Below, one piece after another: positions 1-6,346 of a DNA stretch of 9,026 nucleotides (positions are counted from its first letter, which is position 1; every line of letters begins with the position of its first letter). Where the stretch lies: the NCBI GenBank assembly GCA_018623785.1, contig JAAZVD010000045.1, positions 1-9,026 of the forward strand. The letters are read 5' to 3'. The stretch comes from Bacteroidota bacterium (lineage in GTDB: Bacteria > Bacteroidota > Rhodothermia > Rhodothermales > UBA10348). Made by a program: the position numbers and the translations under genes. Under the pieces are notes generated by a model that was not told where the DNA came from, ran no database searches, and saw only the letters and a list, made by a program, of their open reading frames with translations.

Positions 1-570
1 ACCGAAGTTGTCCGCCACCTGCGTGGCGATCGTATTGGATTGGATGGCGTTCCCCGTAAAGAAAGACGTGATCATGAGCATGAACGCGAAGAACATGGCC
101 ACGGGCTTCCAATTCCAACCGAATACTTCCTTGATCCCGTTTTCGATGTAGTACATCGGACCACCAGCCACGGACCCCTCCCACTTGGCAGAGCCGTCCA
201 TGCTGATCCTGTAGTGCTGCGCCAGGGTAACTTCCGAGAATTTGGTGGCCATACCCAAGAGGGCTGTAACCCACATCCAAAAGAGGGCACCGGGACCGCC
301 CCAGTGGATAGCTAAGGCCACTCCGGCAATATTTCCCGTTCCCACAGTGGCGGACAACGCCGTTGTCAGGGCCTGGAAGTGGGATACATCGCCGGGCGTG
401 TTTTCGTCGTCGTATTTGCCAGTCGTTACGGCAAACCCGTGTCCGAGGCGGCGCAGTTGGATGAAGCCCAGTCGGATGGTCAGGAAGGCACCTGCGCCGA
501 GAAGGCCAACGACAAGAATGGGCGAGAGAAAACCGCCGACAATTCCGATAAAGTGCTCGAGGAGTTCCAT
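1..570 (-). CDS. Sodium:alanine/glycine symporter family protein (AGCS), N-terminal part
   Basis: The 190 visible codons encode the N-terminal part of a cytoplasmic-membrane carrier of the AGCS family (AlsT/AgcS/DagA type), which imports small neutral amino acids, classically alanine or glycine, with Na+. A first hydrophobic segment spans residues 8-30. It is followed by the family signature, a GDVSHFQALTTALSATVGTG stretch at residues 60-79 continuing NIAGVA. Next come a second hydrophobic segment with FWMW (97-100), the GMATKFSEV motif (106-114), GGPMYYIENG (136-145) and another hydrophobic stretch (158-171). Family members are usually 450-500 residues, so more than half of the protein lies beyond the left edge. 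The ATG at 570 gives the usual short N-terminus; no clear Shine-Dalgarno precedes it. The gene has its own promoter-like sequence about 90-120 nt upstream. The family is certain; the exact substrate cannot be told from this part. Confidence 0.93.
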   Translation of the reverse strand, partial: MELLEHFIGIVGGFLSPILVVGLLGAGAFLTIRLGFIQLRRLGHGFAVTTGKYDDENTPGDVSHFQALTTALSATVGTGNIAGVALAIHWGGPGALFWMWVTALLGMATKFSEVTLAQHYRISMDGSAKWEGSVAGGPMYYIENGIKEVFGWNWKPVAMFFAFMLMITSFFTGNAIQSNTIATQVADNFG

Positions 571-599
571 GGAAAAGAGTGTTGGTTCCGGTTGTGGTG

Positions 600-630
600 T
601 CCGACGTCGGAACGACAGCGTGGTCGTTCC
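600..630 (-). promoter_or_regulatory. Stem-loop plus palindrome in the symporter leader
   Basis: A perfect inverted repeat, GGAACGAC / GTCGTTCC with a 6-nt loop, lies at 609-630. It overlaps a perfect 12-bp palindrome, TCCGACGTCGGA, at 600-611. Both lie between the candidate promoter and the start codon of the symporter gene at 570. No T-run follows on either strand, so this does not look like an intrinsic terminator. It could be an operator for a dimeric repressor or a leader RNA structure. The symmetry is directly visible; the regulatory role is inference. Confidence 0.45.
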
Positions 631-661
631 CAGAAAGGCCGTTTACATTCACTGAGCGGCC

Positions 662-690
662 AATATAACCCGATGGTCATGGGCTAGCAA
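662..690 (-). promoter_or_regulatory. Candidate promoter of the symporter gene
   Basis: Reading the minus strand, TTGCTA (690-685) is followed after exactly 17 nt by TATATT (667-662). These match the sigma-70 -35 box at 4 of 6 and the -10 box at 5 of 6 positions. The same bases also fit the Bacteroidota pattern: TTTG at 691-688, 20 nt, then TATATTGG at 667-660, one mismatch from TAnnTTTG. The predicted start near 655 gives a leader of about 85 nt carrying a hairpin. A short inverted repeat, AGGCC / GGCCT (702-718), lies just upstream of the -35 box. Confidence 0.5.
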
Positions 691-717
691 ACCGGATTTC
701 GAGGCCCGGAAGAGGCC

Positions 718-773
718 TGCCGGATCCGCCGGGACATCCTGATCTACCGAGTTTGCCGGATCCGCCGGGACAT
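718..773. repeat. Two-copy 20-bp direct repeat, 36-bp period, in the ftsE-symporter gap
   Basis: The 20-mer TGCCGGATCCGCCGGGACAT occurs exactly at 718-737 and again at 754-773, so the copies begin 36 bp apart. They differ on both flanks. The core contains the palindrome GGATCC flanked by CCGG-like arms. The copies lie downstream of the ftsE stop codon and upstream of the symporter promoter, inside the 240-nt non-coding stretch 571-810. They could be remnants of a dispersed intergenic repeat or binding sites; neither can be decided from one window. Apart from these copies, the promoter and the leader structure, I see nothing else in this gap. Confidence 0.75.
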
Positions 774-810
774 GCCGTGCCTGCCCGGTATATCTAAATC
801 CGCCGCGGCC

Positions 811-1500
811 CTATCCCGACAACGAGTTGGGATCCACTTCCACAATGCGACGATTCATGACCGCCAGGGTCCGGGCCGGGAAACTGCGGACCAGCCGATA
901 GTCGTGGGTTGCCATGACAACCGTCATGCCGCTTCTGTGCAGTCCGATCAGGAGACGCTGAATCTCATCGGCAACCGTCGGGTCCAGGTTGCCTGTTGGT
1001 TCATCGGCCACAATAATCCAAGGATCATTGATGATGGCCCGGGCAATGACCACCCGCTGCTGCTCCCCACCACTGAGTTGATGGGGATACTGACGGTACT
1101 TGTGGGACAGCCCCACGCGGGAGAGTACCTGCAGCACCTTGTTCTTGACCGCCTTGCCGCGATGGCCCGTGACGTACTGTGCAAAGGCGACATTATCAAA
1201 GATGTTGCGGTCGGGAAGCAACTGGAAATCCTGGAATACGATGCCCAGGGAGCGTCGCAGATACGGCAGCCGGGACGGCTTCATGGTGTCGGACCGGTAC
1301 TCGGCGACGCGCACCACGCCCGTATCGGGCATCAGGTCCATATAGAGCAGCTTCAACAGAGAGCTCTTTCCACTGCCGGTTGGCCCAACCAGGTAGACCA
1401 GTTCCCCACGCTCTACCCGCAAGGACACATCCTGTAGTACCACACGACGTCGTTTCTCCGGCATCGGATGGGAAACCGTCACATTGGAGAGTTCAATCAC
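811..1500 (-). CDS. ftsE: Cell-division ABC transporter ATP-binding protein FtsE
   Basis: FtsE is the cytoplasmic ATPase of the FtsEX complex, which in well-studied bacteria couples the divisome to activation of septal peptidoglycan hydrolases. From the chosen start (229 aa) the ABC motifs come in order: Walker A GPTGSGKS (39-46), Q-loop Gln90, signature LSGGEQQR (142-149), Walker B IIVADEP (162-168), D-loop TGNLD and switch His199 in ATHD. The segment [19 protein letters not shown] after the Q-loop is typical of FtsE rather than of LolD or MacB ATPases. The GTG at 1500 yields V/M-I-E-L-S-N-V, the usual FtsE beginning, and family length. The frame stays open to a TTG at 1584 (28 more residues) with no family-like sequence. 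No ftsX lies beside it. It is the last gene of the middle block, after the methyltransferase. Confidence 0.88.
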   Translation of the reverse strand: MIELSNVTVSHPMPEKRRRVVLQDVSLRVERGELVYLVGPTGSGKSSLLKLLYMDLMPDTGVVRVAEYRSDTMKPSRLPYLRRSLGIVFQDFQLLPDRNIFDNVAFAQYVTGHRGKAVKNKVLQVLSRVGLSHKYRQYPHQLSGGEQQRVVIARAIINDPWIIVADEPTGNLDPTVADEIQRLLIGLHRSGMTVVMATHDYRLVRSFPARTLAVMNRRIVEVDPNSLSG

Positions 1501-1654
1501 GACACGACGGGCTGTTGCGGAAGAAGAATAAGCGGCATGTGGGCGACGGGAGGAATATACACGCTGCACAGGGGTGGTTGGCAAATGATGCGGGCGGCAG
1601 CATTCCTACTGCTCTCATCACTGCTCTCATCACTGCTTTCATCACTGCTTTCAT
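1493..1654 (-). CDS. Doubtful 53-residue ORF bridging the methyltransferase and ftsE
   Basis: An ATG at 1654 overlaps the methyltransferase TGA in an ATGA arrangement. The frame runs 53 codons and stops at 1493-1495, overlapping the proposed ftsE GTG start by 8 nt (GTGATTGA). Its first 16 residues are a direct product of the 12-bp tandem repeat, MKAV twice then MRAV twice. The rest is unfamiliar: cysteine-rich (five Cys) with a short hydrophobic LFFF patch. The coupling at both ends and the lack of any other gene in this 150-nt stretch are the arguments for it. Against it are the low complexity, the absence of a recognisable domain, and the competing possibility that ftsE starts further upstream in another frame. 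It may be only a bridge for translating ribosomes, or chance. Confidence 0.22.
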   Translation of the reverse strand: MKAVMKAVMRAVMRAVGMLPPASFANHPCAACIFLPSPTCRLFFFRNSPSCRD

Positions 1655-1656
1655 CC
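1609..1656. repeat. 12-bp tandem repeat, four copies, across the methyltransferase stop codon
   Basis: On the plus strand CTGCTCTCATCA (1609-1620, 1621-1632) is followed by CTGCTTTCATCA (1633-1644) and CTGCTTTCATCC (1645-1656). The units differ only at position 6 and, in the last one, position 12. The methyltransferase stop codon (1651-1653) lies in the last unit, and each unit brings further TGA codons in that frame, so copy-number change would not alter the protein. In the neighbouring minus-strand frame it reads MKAV/MRAV, and in the third frame DESS. Confidence 0.85.
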
Positions 1657-2415
1657 ATGCGGGATACGCACCAACCAATGTATGCGCTCACTGCCGTCAT
1701 GCGCAGGGTCCAGACTGAAGCCATCAAACGCATCGAGGATCTCAAAACGATGCCGGGCCAGAAGCTCCTCCACCTGTCCGAGCGTCCATGCCCGCTGACG
1801 ATGGGTCTCGGTAAACCGACCTTCGGGTCCCTCAATCTCAAAGGTTGTGGTATGAATACCAGTGGTGGCATCGAAGAGACTTTTGCGATGGTAGCGAAGA
1901 GTACCATCGTTGCCCTCATCCTCGAAGAAATCTGCGTTGTTGATGGAATTATGGGGCGTGCTCTGATCGAAAAGGAACAGACTGCCCGGTTTCCCGGCTG
2001 TACCTACCCCTTCGAACAGGGCGCCCACCTGATCGGGATGCATGAGGTAATTGAAGCCGTCGTAGAGCAGAAGCTGCGCATCAAACGGTGCTCCGGCAGC
2101 CTTCCAAGGCTGGCTGAAGTCAATATGCTCAAAGGCCGTGCGTTCTCCCAAAGCAGCCAAGCGCACGCGGGCCGCTGACAGCATGTCGGCTGATCCATCC
2201 GTGACCGTCAGATGCCAGTCGGACTGATCGAGCAATGCCTCGGTCAGAAGCCCTGTTCCGGCACCCAGTTCAAGCACATGGGCGGGAGCCGGGAGGGTAT
2301 CGCACAGCTCTTCCATAATGTGCAGCAGATAATCTGCCCAACCTTCGTAATCGACGTGGGCCATGACGGCATCATACACACCAGCCAAGGCGGAATAAGG
2401 TCGAACTGATGTCAT
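1651..2415 (-). CDS. Class I SAM-dependent methyltransferase (YqeM-like)
   Basis: A 254-residue cytosolic methyltransferase with the Rossmann fold of class I enzymes. It opens with the Y-x-x-L-A-x-x-Y-D-x-x-M pattern and VDYEGWADYL (21-30), as in the YqeM-like group. The SAM-binding motif I is VLELGAGTG (47-55), and an acidic residue after strand 2 (Asp73 in VTDGSADML) should hold the ribose hydroxyls. Asp99 in HIDF fits the adenine-contact position. DAQLLLYDGFNYL (112-124) corresponds to motif IV. The beta-rich part at about 170-220 is typical of substrate-binding insertions in this group. The methyl acceptor cannot be deduced; rRNA, tRNA and small-molecule substrates are all possible. The ATG at 2415 has a GAAGAG ribosome-binding-like sequence 5 nt upstream and follows the pdxA stop after 22 nt, so it is very likely cotranscribed with pdxA. 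Confidence 0.85.
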   Translation of the reverse strand: MTSVRPYSALAGVYDAVMAHVDYEGWADYLLHIMEELCDTLPAPAHVLELGAGTGLLTEALLDQSDWHLTVTDGSADMLSAARVRLAALGERTAFEHIDFSQPWKAAGAPFDAQLLLYDGFNYLMHPDQVGALFEGVGTAGKPGSLFLFDQSTPHNSINNADFFEDEGNDGTLRYHRKSLFDATTGIHTTTFEIEGPEGRFTETHRQRAWTLGQVEELLARHRFEILDAFDGFSLDPAHDGSERIHWLVRIPHG

Positions 2416-2437
2416 GAGGTCTCTTCGTCGTGAGTGA

Positions 2438-3469
2438 TCATCCGGGCCGTCCTTTGCGCCGTTCGGCTATGTCAGCAGCCAGGAGAAGGGCGGCTTTCAA
2501 GCTGGCGGCATCCGCACGACCTGTTCCCGCAATATCGAACCCGGTGCCATGATCCGGGGATGTCCGGACGATGGGCAAGCCGGCGGAGAAGTTGACCCCT
2601 TTACCGAACGAGAGCGCCTTGAAAGGACCGAGTCCCTGGTCGTGGTACATGGCCACTACGCCATCCACACGCTTCCATCCTCCGCTTCCGAAAAAACCAT
2701 CAGCCGGATACGGTCCAGACAACTCCGCTACGTGGGTCAGACGTTTCATGGTGGGAACGATGATAGCTCCCTCCTCGCTACCCAGGACACCCCCATCGCC
2801 GGCGTGGGGATTCAGACCCAGGACCGCAATACGTGGACGCTCCATGTCAAAATCCGAACGCAAGGATGCGGCCATCAGGCGAATGGCACGGGCTACGCGT
2901 TCCTCTGAAATATGGGAGGGGACATCACGGAGCGGCAAGTGCGCCGTCACCAAGCCGACACGCAGATTACCCGAAACCATCATCATCAAAACGTCGGGCG
3001 AAGCCGTCTTTTCGGCAATGAACTCGGTGTGGCCCGGCACATCGAATCCGGCGCGCGCGATCACCTCCTTCGATATGGGACATGTGGTCATGGCATCGAC
3101 GCGACCTTCCAGACACAGGGTGATCGCGCGCGCAACACTGTCCATGGCCAGCTTCCCCGCCCGACTGTCGGCACGTCCGGGAGCCAGCTGGAATTCCGGG
3201 TCGGCTTCGACAGCCTCTATCTGATACGCTGGGACCCGGTCACCCGCACCAGAAAGGGCATTATCCTGACCGATGTAGTGCGCCAAGACCGCGGGCGCAC
3301 CCACCGGAATCAGATCAACCCGACGAAGCACGTCCTCATCCACCAGACAGCGCGCCAGAATCTCGGGACCGATGCCGTTGGGATCTCCCATGGATACGGC
3401 TACCCTCGGACGGGCAAACGAACCAGAACGCTCAAGAGCGTCAGGAGGCGCGGATTTTCCAGTAACCAT
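2438..3469 (-). CDS. pdxA: 4-hydroxythreonine-4-phosphate dehydrogenase
   Basis: PdxA oxidises 4-phosphohydroxy-L-threonine with NAD(P)+ in the DXP-dependent route to pyridoxal 5'-phosphate; the product decarboxylates and is condensed by PdxJ. The 343-residue protein shows the family signatures: VAVSMGDPNGIGPEI (23-37), CPISKE (130-135), the substrate-contact PGHTEF (145-150), LNPHAGDGG (219-227), PADGFF (255-260), MYHDQGLGPFK (274-284), and the C-terminal SPDHGTGFDIAG. His177, His222 and His276 align with the three metal-binding histidines of the E. coli enzyme (166, 211, 266). The ATG at 3469 gives about 20 residues more than E. coli PdxA before the first strand, but it has the best Shine-Dalgarno in the window. 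It lies 65 nt after the aminopeptidase gene. The other late gene of the pathway in this window, pdxH, is about 2.9 kb upstream in transcription order. Confidence 0.96.
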   Translation of the reverse strand: MVTGKSAPPDALERSGSFARPRVAVSMGDPNGIGPEILARCLVDEDVLRRVDLIPVGAPAVLAHYIGQDNALSGAGDRVPAYQIEAVEADPEFQLAPGRADSRAGKLAMDSVARAITLCLEGRVDAMTTCPISKEVIARAGFDVPGHTEFIAEKTASPDVLMMMVSGNLRVGLVTAHLPLRDVPSHISEERVARAIRLMAASLRSDFDMERPRIAVLGLNPHAGDGGVLGSEEGAIIVPTMKRLTHVAELSGPYPADGFFGSGGWKRVDGVVAMYHDQGLGPFKALSFGKGVNFSAGLPIVRTSPDHGTGFDIAGTGRADAASLKAALLLAADIAERRKGRPG

Positions 3470-3474
3470 GAGGT

Positions 3475-3480
3475 CTTCCT
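3475..3480 (-). promoter_or_regulatory. Ribosome-binding site of pdxA
   Basis: AGGAAG read on the minus strand lies 5 nt before the ATG at 3469. It supports that start over a later one nearer the first conserved strand. The 9 nt GACCTCATG that include the start codon recur identically at the methyltransferase start (2413-2421), which has GAAGAG at the same distance. Most other starts in the window lack a comparable site. Confidence 0.5.
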
Positions 3481-3534
3481 GGGGCAGATTTACGGAAATG
3501 AAGGCCCTTTCCGACTGGCAGCACTGGGCTCACA

Positions 3535-5028
3535 TCATCGCTTCTTTTCGGCGTAATCCTGCAGGAACTGCACGATCAGTCGCACTCCGAAACCAGAACC
3601 GCCAACCGGCCGGTACCCCCGGGCTGTTTCCAGAAACGCGGGACCGGCAATATCCACGTGGATCCAGGGGTAGTCCACGAAGTGCTCCAAGAATTTGGCG
3701 GCCGTAATGGACCCGGCGGCACGCCCTCCAACGTTCTTCAGATCTGCCACCGTGCTCTTGAGCTGTTCATTGTACTCGTCAAACATGGGCAGGGGATGCA
3801 CCAGATCTCCAGATGCTTGGCCGGCTGAAACCATGGCAGCCAGTCGTTCCTCCGCTCCTTTCTCCACGTTGGTCATGGTTGCCGCAGCAACCTCACCGAG
3901 CGCCACAACGGCTGCCCCCGTGAGGGTTGCAATATCCATTACCAGTTCCGGATAGAACGACTGCGCATACGAGAGCGCATCTGCCAGAATCATACGACCC
4001 TCGGCATCCGTGTTCAGCACTTCAACCGTCTTGCCCGAGTGCATTTTGACAATATCGCCCGGCACGTAGGCACGTTCTCCCGGGCGGTTGTCGGTAGCAG
4101 GAATGAGTCCGATGACGTAAAGCGGCAGTTCCAGTTTGGCAATGGCCTCCATGGCGCCGATGACGGCTGCTGCCCCAGCCATATCCGACTTCATGGAATC
4201 CATGGACCCCTTGGTGGGCTTCAGAGACAGACCGCCTGTATCATAAACGACCCCTTTGCCGACCAGAATAACGGGTCGGCTGTTTCGGGCGTGCTCGGGC
4301 TTCCACTCAAGTACCGAGAATGTCGGTGGATCCTGACTACCGCGGTTGACCGCCAACAGGCCGCCCATGCCCTCCTCTTCAATAAGGGCCTTATCCCACA
4401 CCGTAACCTCGTAGCCGGTCTTTTTGGCTGACTTCTCGATGGCCTTGGACAAGAGCGTTGGCGTTTTCTCATCAGGCGAAAGGTTGACCAAGTCCCTGGC
4501 CGAGGCTACTGCCTCAGCAACGATACGCCCCCGATCCGCACCACGACGAACCTGTTTGTCCTGGTCCGAGGTTTGGATGACCAAGCGTTGTGCCGGCACG
4601 GTCTCCTCTCCCTGTGTCATGTACCGCTCAAAACGGTACGACCCGAGCATGAACCCTTCCACGAGCGCTTGAGCCGCATCATCTCCGTCCAGATCCGTAT
4701 CCGGCACCGAAATCCCGACCGTTTCTGCTTTGACCTTGGCCGCCGACGCCGCACCGGCAGCCGCAGCGTTGCGCAGGTCCTCGAGGGAGCATTCGCTCAT
4801 TTCGCCGATGCCGACCAGCACAATCCGTTTGGCCGTACCCGAATCCGGATAGAGAACCAGTACGTCACCGGTATCGCCTTTAATATCGATGCGACCCCGC
4901 TCCACAGTGGTTCCGAAGGCTTCGACAAGCTCTTCCAGCCCGTCAGCAACGTGTTCCATGGCCACGGGCACAATGAGCACATCCACGTCCAGTTCAGCCA
5001 GGGCAATGGTAGAAACAGATACTTTCAT
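3535..5028 (-). CDS. pepA: M17 leucyl aminopeptidase
   Basis: A cytosolic two-zinc exopeptidase that removes N-terminal residues, preferably Leu and similar ones, from peptides; the family acts as a hexamer. The 497-residue length fits. The N-terminal alpha/beta domain covers about 1-155 and the catalytic domain about 165-490. The metal ligands are visible: Lys258 and Asp263 in GKGVVYDTGG, Asp282 in SDMAGAAAV, and Asp341 and Glu343 in NTDAEGR. The catalytic Lys270 (SLKP) and Arg345 are present. The ATG at 5028 matches the usual start of strand 1. E. coli PepA also binds DNA in Xer recombination; nothing here shows that role. The gene starts 107 nt after the DHH gene; the interval 5029-5135 holds no ORF, clear promoter or terminator that I can identify. 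pdxA follows 65 nt downstream. Confidence 0.95.
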   Translation of the reverse strand: MKVSVSTIALAELDVDVLIVPVAMEHVADGLEELVEAFGTTVERGRIDIKGDTGDVLVLYPDSGTAKRIVLVGIGEMSECSLEDLRNAAAAGAASAAKVKAETVGISVPDTDLDGDDAAQALVEGFMLGSYRFERYMTQGEETVPAQRLVIQTSDQDKQVRRGADRGRIVAEAVASARDLVNLSPDEKTPTLLSKAIEKSAKKTGYEVTVWDKALIEEEGMGGLLAVNRGSQDPPTFSVLEWKPEHARNSRPVILVGKGVVYDTGGLSLKPTKGSMDSMKSDMAGAAAVIGAMEAIAKLELPLYVIGLIPATDNRPGERAYVPGDIVKMHSGKTVEVLNTDAEGRMILADALSYAQSFYPELVMDIATLTGAAVVALGEVAAATMTNVEKGAEERLAAMVSAGQASGDLVHPLPMFDEYNEQLKSTVADLKNVGGRAAGSITAAKFLEHFVDYPWIHVDIAGPAFLETARGYRPVGGSGFGVRLIVQFLQDYAEKKR

Positions 5029-5135
5029 TGGTTTCAGAAGGGAGATGGATTGGATGGTAACGTAGGGTCGTAAAACTCAACCTGATTCCGTCGAGGAAAG
5101 ACAGAAAGGGGATGCGGCCAGGATCCTCATGGTTC

Positions 5136-6188
5136 TCAGCCACCACCCAGCATGGCCAGATACTCGGCATCCTCTTCGGACAACGCCGGCTCTGTTTCCG
5201 TTTCGATCAGGGCCAGGTAATCCGGAGCCGACGTCAGGATATGCTGCAGGGTAGCCTCGAGCGACCCGGCACGAAAAGCACCTGCAGCGTTGCGGTGACC
5301 GCCGCCACCCATACTTTGCGCCCATTTGTGGACTTCCCACTCTCCTTTCGAGCGAAAGCTGATTTTCGTTCCTCGGGCCGTTTCCGTCAAAAGCATGGCA
5401 ACGTGAACGCCCTCGATACTCAGAAGCATGTTCACAAAGCCGTCGGTTTCCTCGACAGGAGCACCCGTATCCTCGAGCATCTGCCGCGTGACGACCATGG
5501 TGCCGACGGCTCCATCGAAGTGGAGTTGCTGCGTGGAGAGCACGGCCGCCAGTAATTTCATGCCTTCAGGCGACTTGCGATCGTACACCATGGAGTGCAT
5601 CCAGGCTGCATTGACACCGGCACGCTCCAGAAGATCGGCCGTCATGCGGTGCAACGTGGGGGATACATTCGAGAATCGGAACGAACCCGTATCCGTCATG
5701 ATGGCCACGTAGAGGGCCTGGGCTACCTCGGCAGAAATACCGGTCACATCCCAAGCTGCTATCAGTTCGTAGATCAATTCCCCTGTGGAGGAGGCGGTCT
5801 CGCGCCGATGGCTCATATCGAACCAGTCTTCCGGGTCCGTATGATGATCAATCAGGATGCGCTTTCCGCCGGTTCCCTTGAGCTGATTGCCCGGCGTGCC
5901 CAACCGATGCAGCGCGTTGGTGTCCGCGATAACGACCGCATCAGCGGATGCGATGGCTTCCACCAGTTCTATCGAATGATCGTATACCCGTACATCGCCC
6001 GATCCCGGCAGCCATTCCAAGTTGTACGGCACCAGATCGGCGTTGATCATCCAGACCTCCTTCCCTTTCGAGGCCAGGAAGGTACCCAGAGCCACCTGCG
6101 ATCCGATCGCATCGCCGTCGGGGCGGGTGTGCGTGGTAATGACCACGCGGTTGGCGGACTTTAGGAATGGGACGATATCAGCGACCAT
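5136..6188 (-). CDS. nrnA: DHH/DHHA1 phosphoesterase, NrnA-like oligoribonuclease/pAp phosphatase
   Basis: NrnA-type enzymes degrade the last 2-5 nt of RNA breakdown, and many also hydrolyse 3'-phosphoadenosine 5'-phosphate or cyclic-dinucleotide products such as pGpG or pApA. The 350-residue protein has all DHH motifs: HTRPDGDAIGS (20-30) with His20, Asp24 and Asp26; Asp89 in VVIADTN; the namesake DHH at 114-116; and Asp166 in MTDTGSFRFSN. The C-terminal DHHA1 domain ends in the RNA-binding GGGGHRNAAG (294-303). There is no RecJ-like extension and no GdpP-type membrane or GGDEF part, so the small NrnA architecture fits. The ATG at 6188 places the first strand (VVITTH) at residues 15-20 as expected. 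No Shine-Dalgarno is seen. It begins a new block after a 158-nt gap. Which nucleotide is the main substrate cannot be told. Confidence 0.9.
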   Translation of the reverse strand: MVADIVPFLKSANRVVITTHTRPDGDAIGSQVALGTFLASKGKEVWMINADLVPYNLEWLPGSGDVRVYDHSIELVEAIASADAVVIADTNALHRLGTPGNQLKGTGGKRILIDHHTDPEDWFDMSHRRETASSTGELIYELIAAWDVTGISAEVAQALYVAIMTDTGSFRFSNVSPTLHRMTADLLERAGVNAAWMHSMVYDRKSPEGMKLLAAVLSTQQLHFDGAVGTMVVTRQMLEDTGAPVEETDGFVNMLLSIEGVHVAMLLTETARGTKISFRSKGEWEVHKWAQSMGGGGHRNAAGAFRAGSLEATLQHILTSAPDYLALIETETEPALSEEDAEYLAMLGGG

Positions 6189-6268
6189 GGGGGTGCCGGG
6201 CTGCGATCAACGAAACGGAAAGGCCTGATCCGGGAGCGCACGCTGGGCGTCGACAGCCCCGAAAAGGA

Positions 6269-6297
6269 GATATGTTTTAACCCGTCTGCGGCATCAA
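6269..6297 (-). promoter_or_regulatory. Weak candidate promoter before nrnA
   Basis: In the 158-nt gap 6189-6346, the minus strand carries TTGATG (6297-6292), 17 nt, then CATATC (6274-6269). The -35 match is fair but the -10 match is poor (3 of 6). An AT-rich TTAAAA precedes the -10 position. It would give a leader of about 75 nt for nrnA. No terminator with a T-run is seen after pdxH, so read-through from the right block is equally possible. The rest of the gap holds only a 10-bp-phased direct repeat CGTCAC (6321-6326 and 6331-6336) of unknown meaning. Confidence 0.2.
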
Positions 6298-6346
6298 TGT
6301 TCGGGTCCCTACCAACCAATCGTCACGGTACGTCACATCGCACCGA

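Noticed and set aside
774..803. Possible intrinsic terminator after ftsE
   Set aside because: Only imperfect GC-rich pairing (CCGGG / CCCGG with a long loop) and no T-run on the minus strand.
772..1437. Long plus-strand open frame (221 codons) opposite ftsE
   Set aside because: It lies antisense to a gene with all ABC motifs, has no domain-like sequence, and is explained by the high GC of the coding strand.
1497..1919. Minus-strand frame with a DESS tandem repeat, partly inside the methyltransferase gene
   Set aside because: Most of it overlaps the methyltransferase in another frame; the acidic repeat is just the third reading of the 12-bp repeat.
2571..3556. Overlapping plus-strand frames of 214-217 codons opposite pdxA
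   Set aside because: They mirror the pdxA coding sequence, are rich in Arg, Pro and Ser, and show no motif; pdxA is unambiguous here.
6250..6262. Small inverted repeat (GGGC/GCCC type) between pdxH and nrnA
   Set aside because: Arms of about 4 bp without a T-run are too weak to call a terminator or operator.
6321..6336. CGTCAC direct repeat with 10-bp phasing downstream of pdxH
   Set aside because: A 6-mer pair is expected by chance, and it is far from a convincing promoter.
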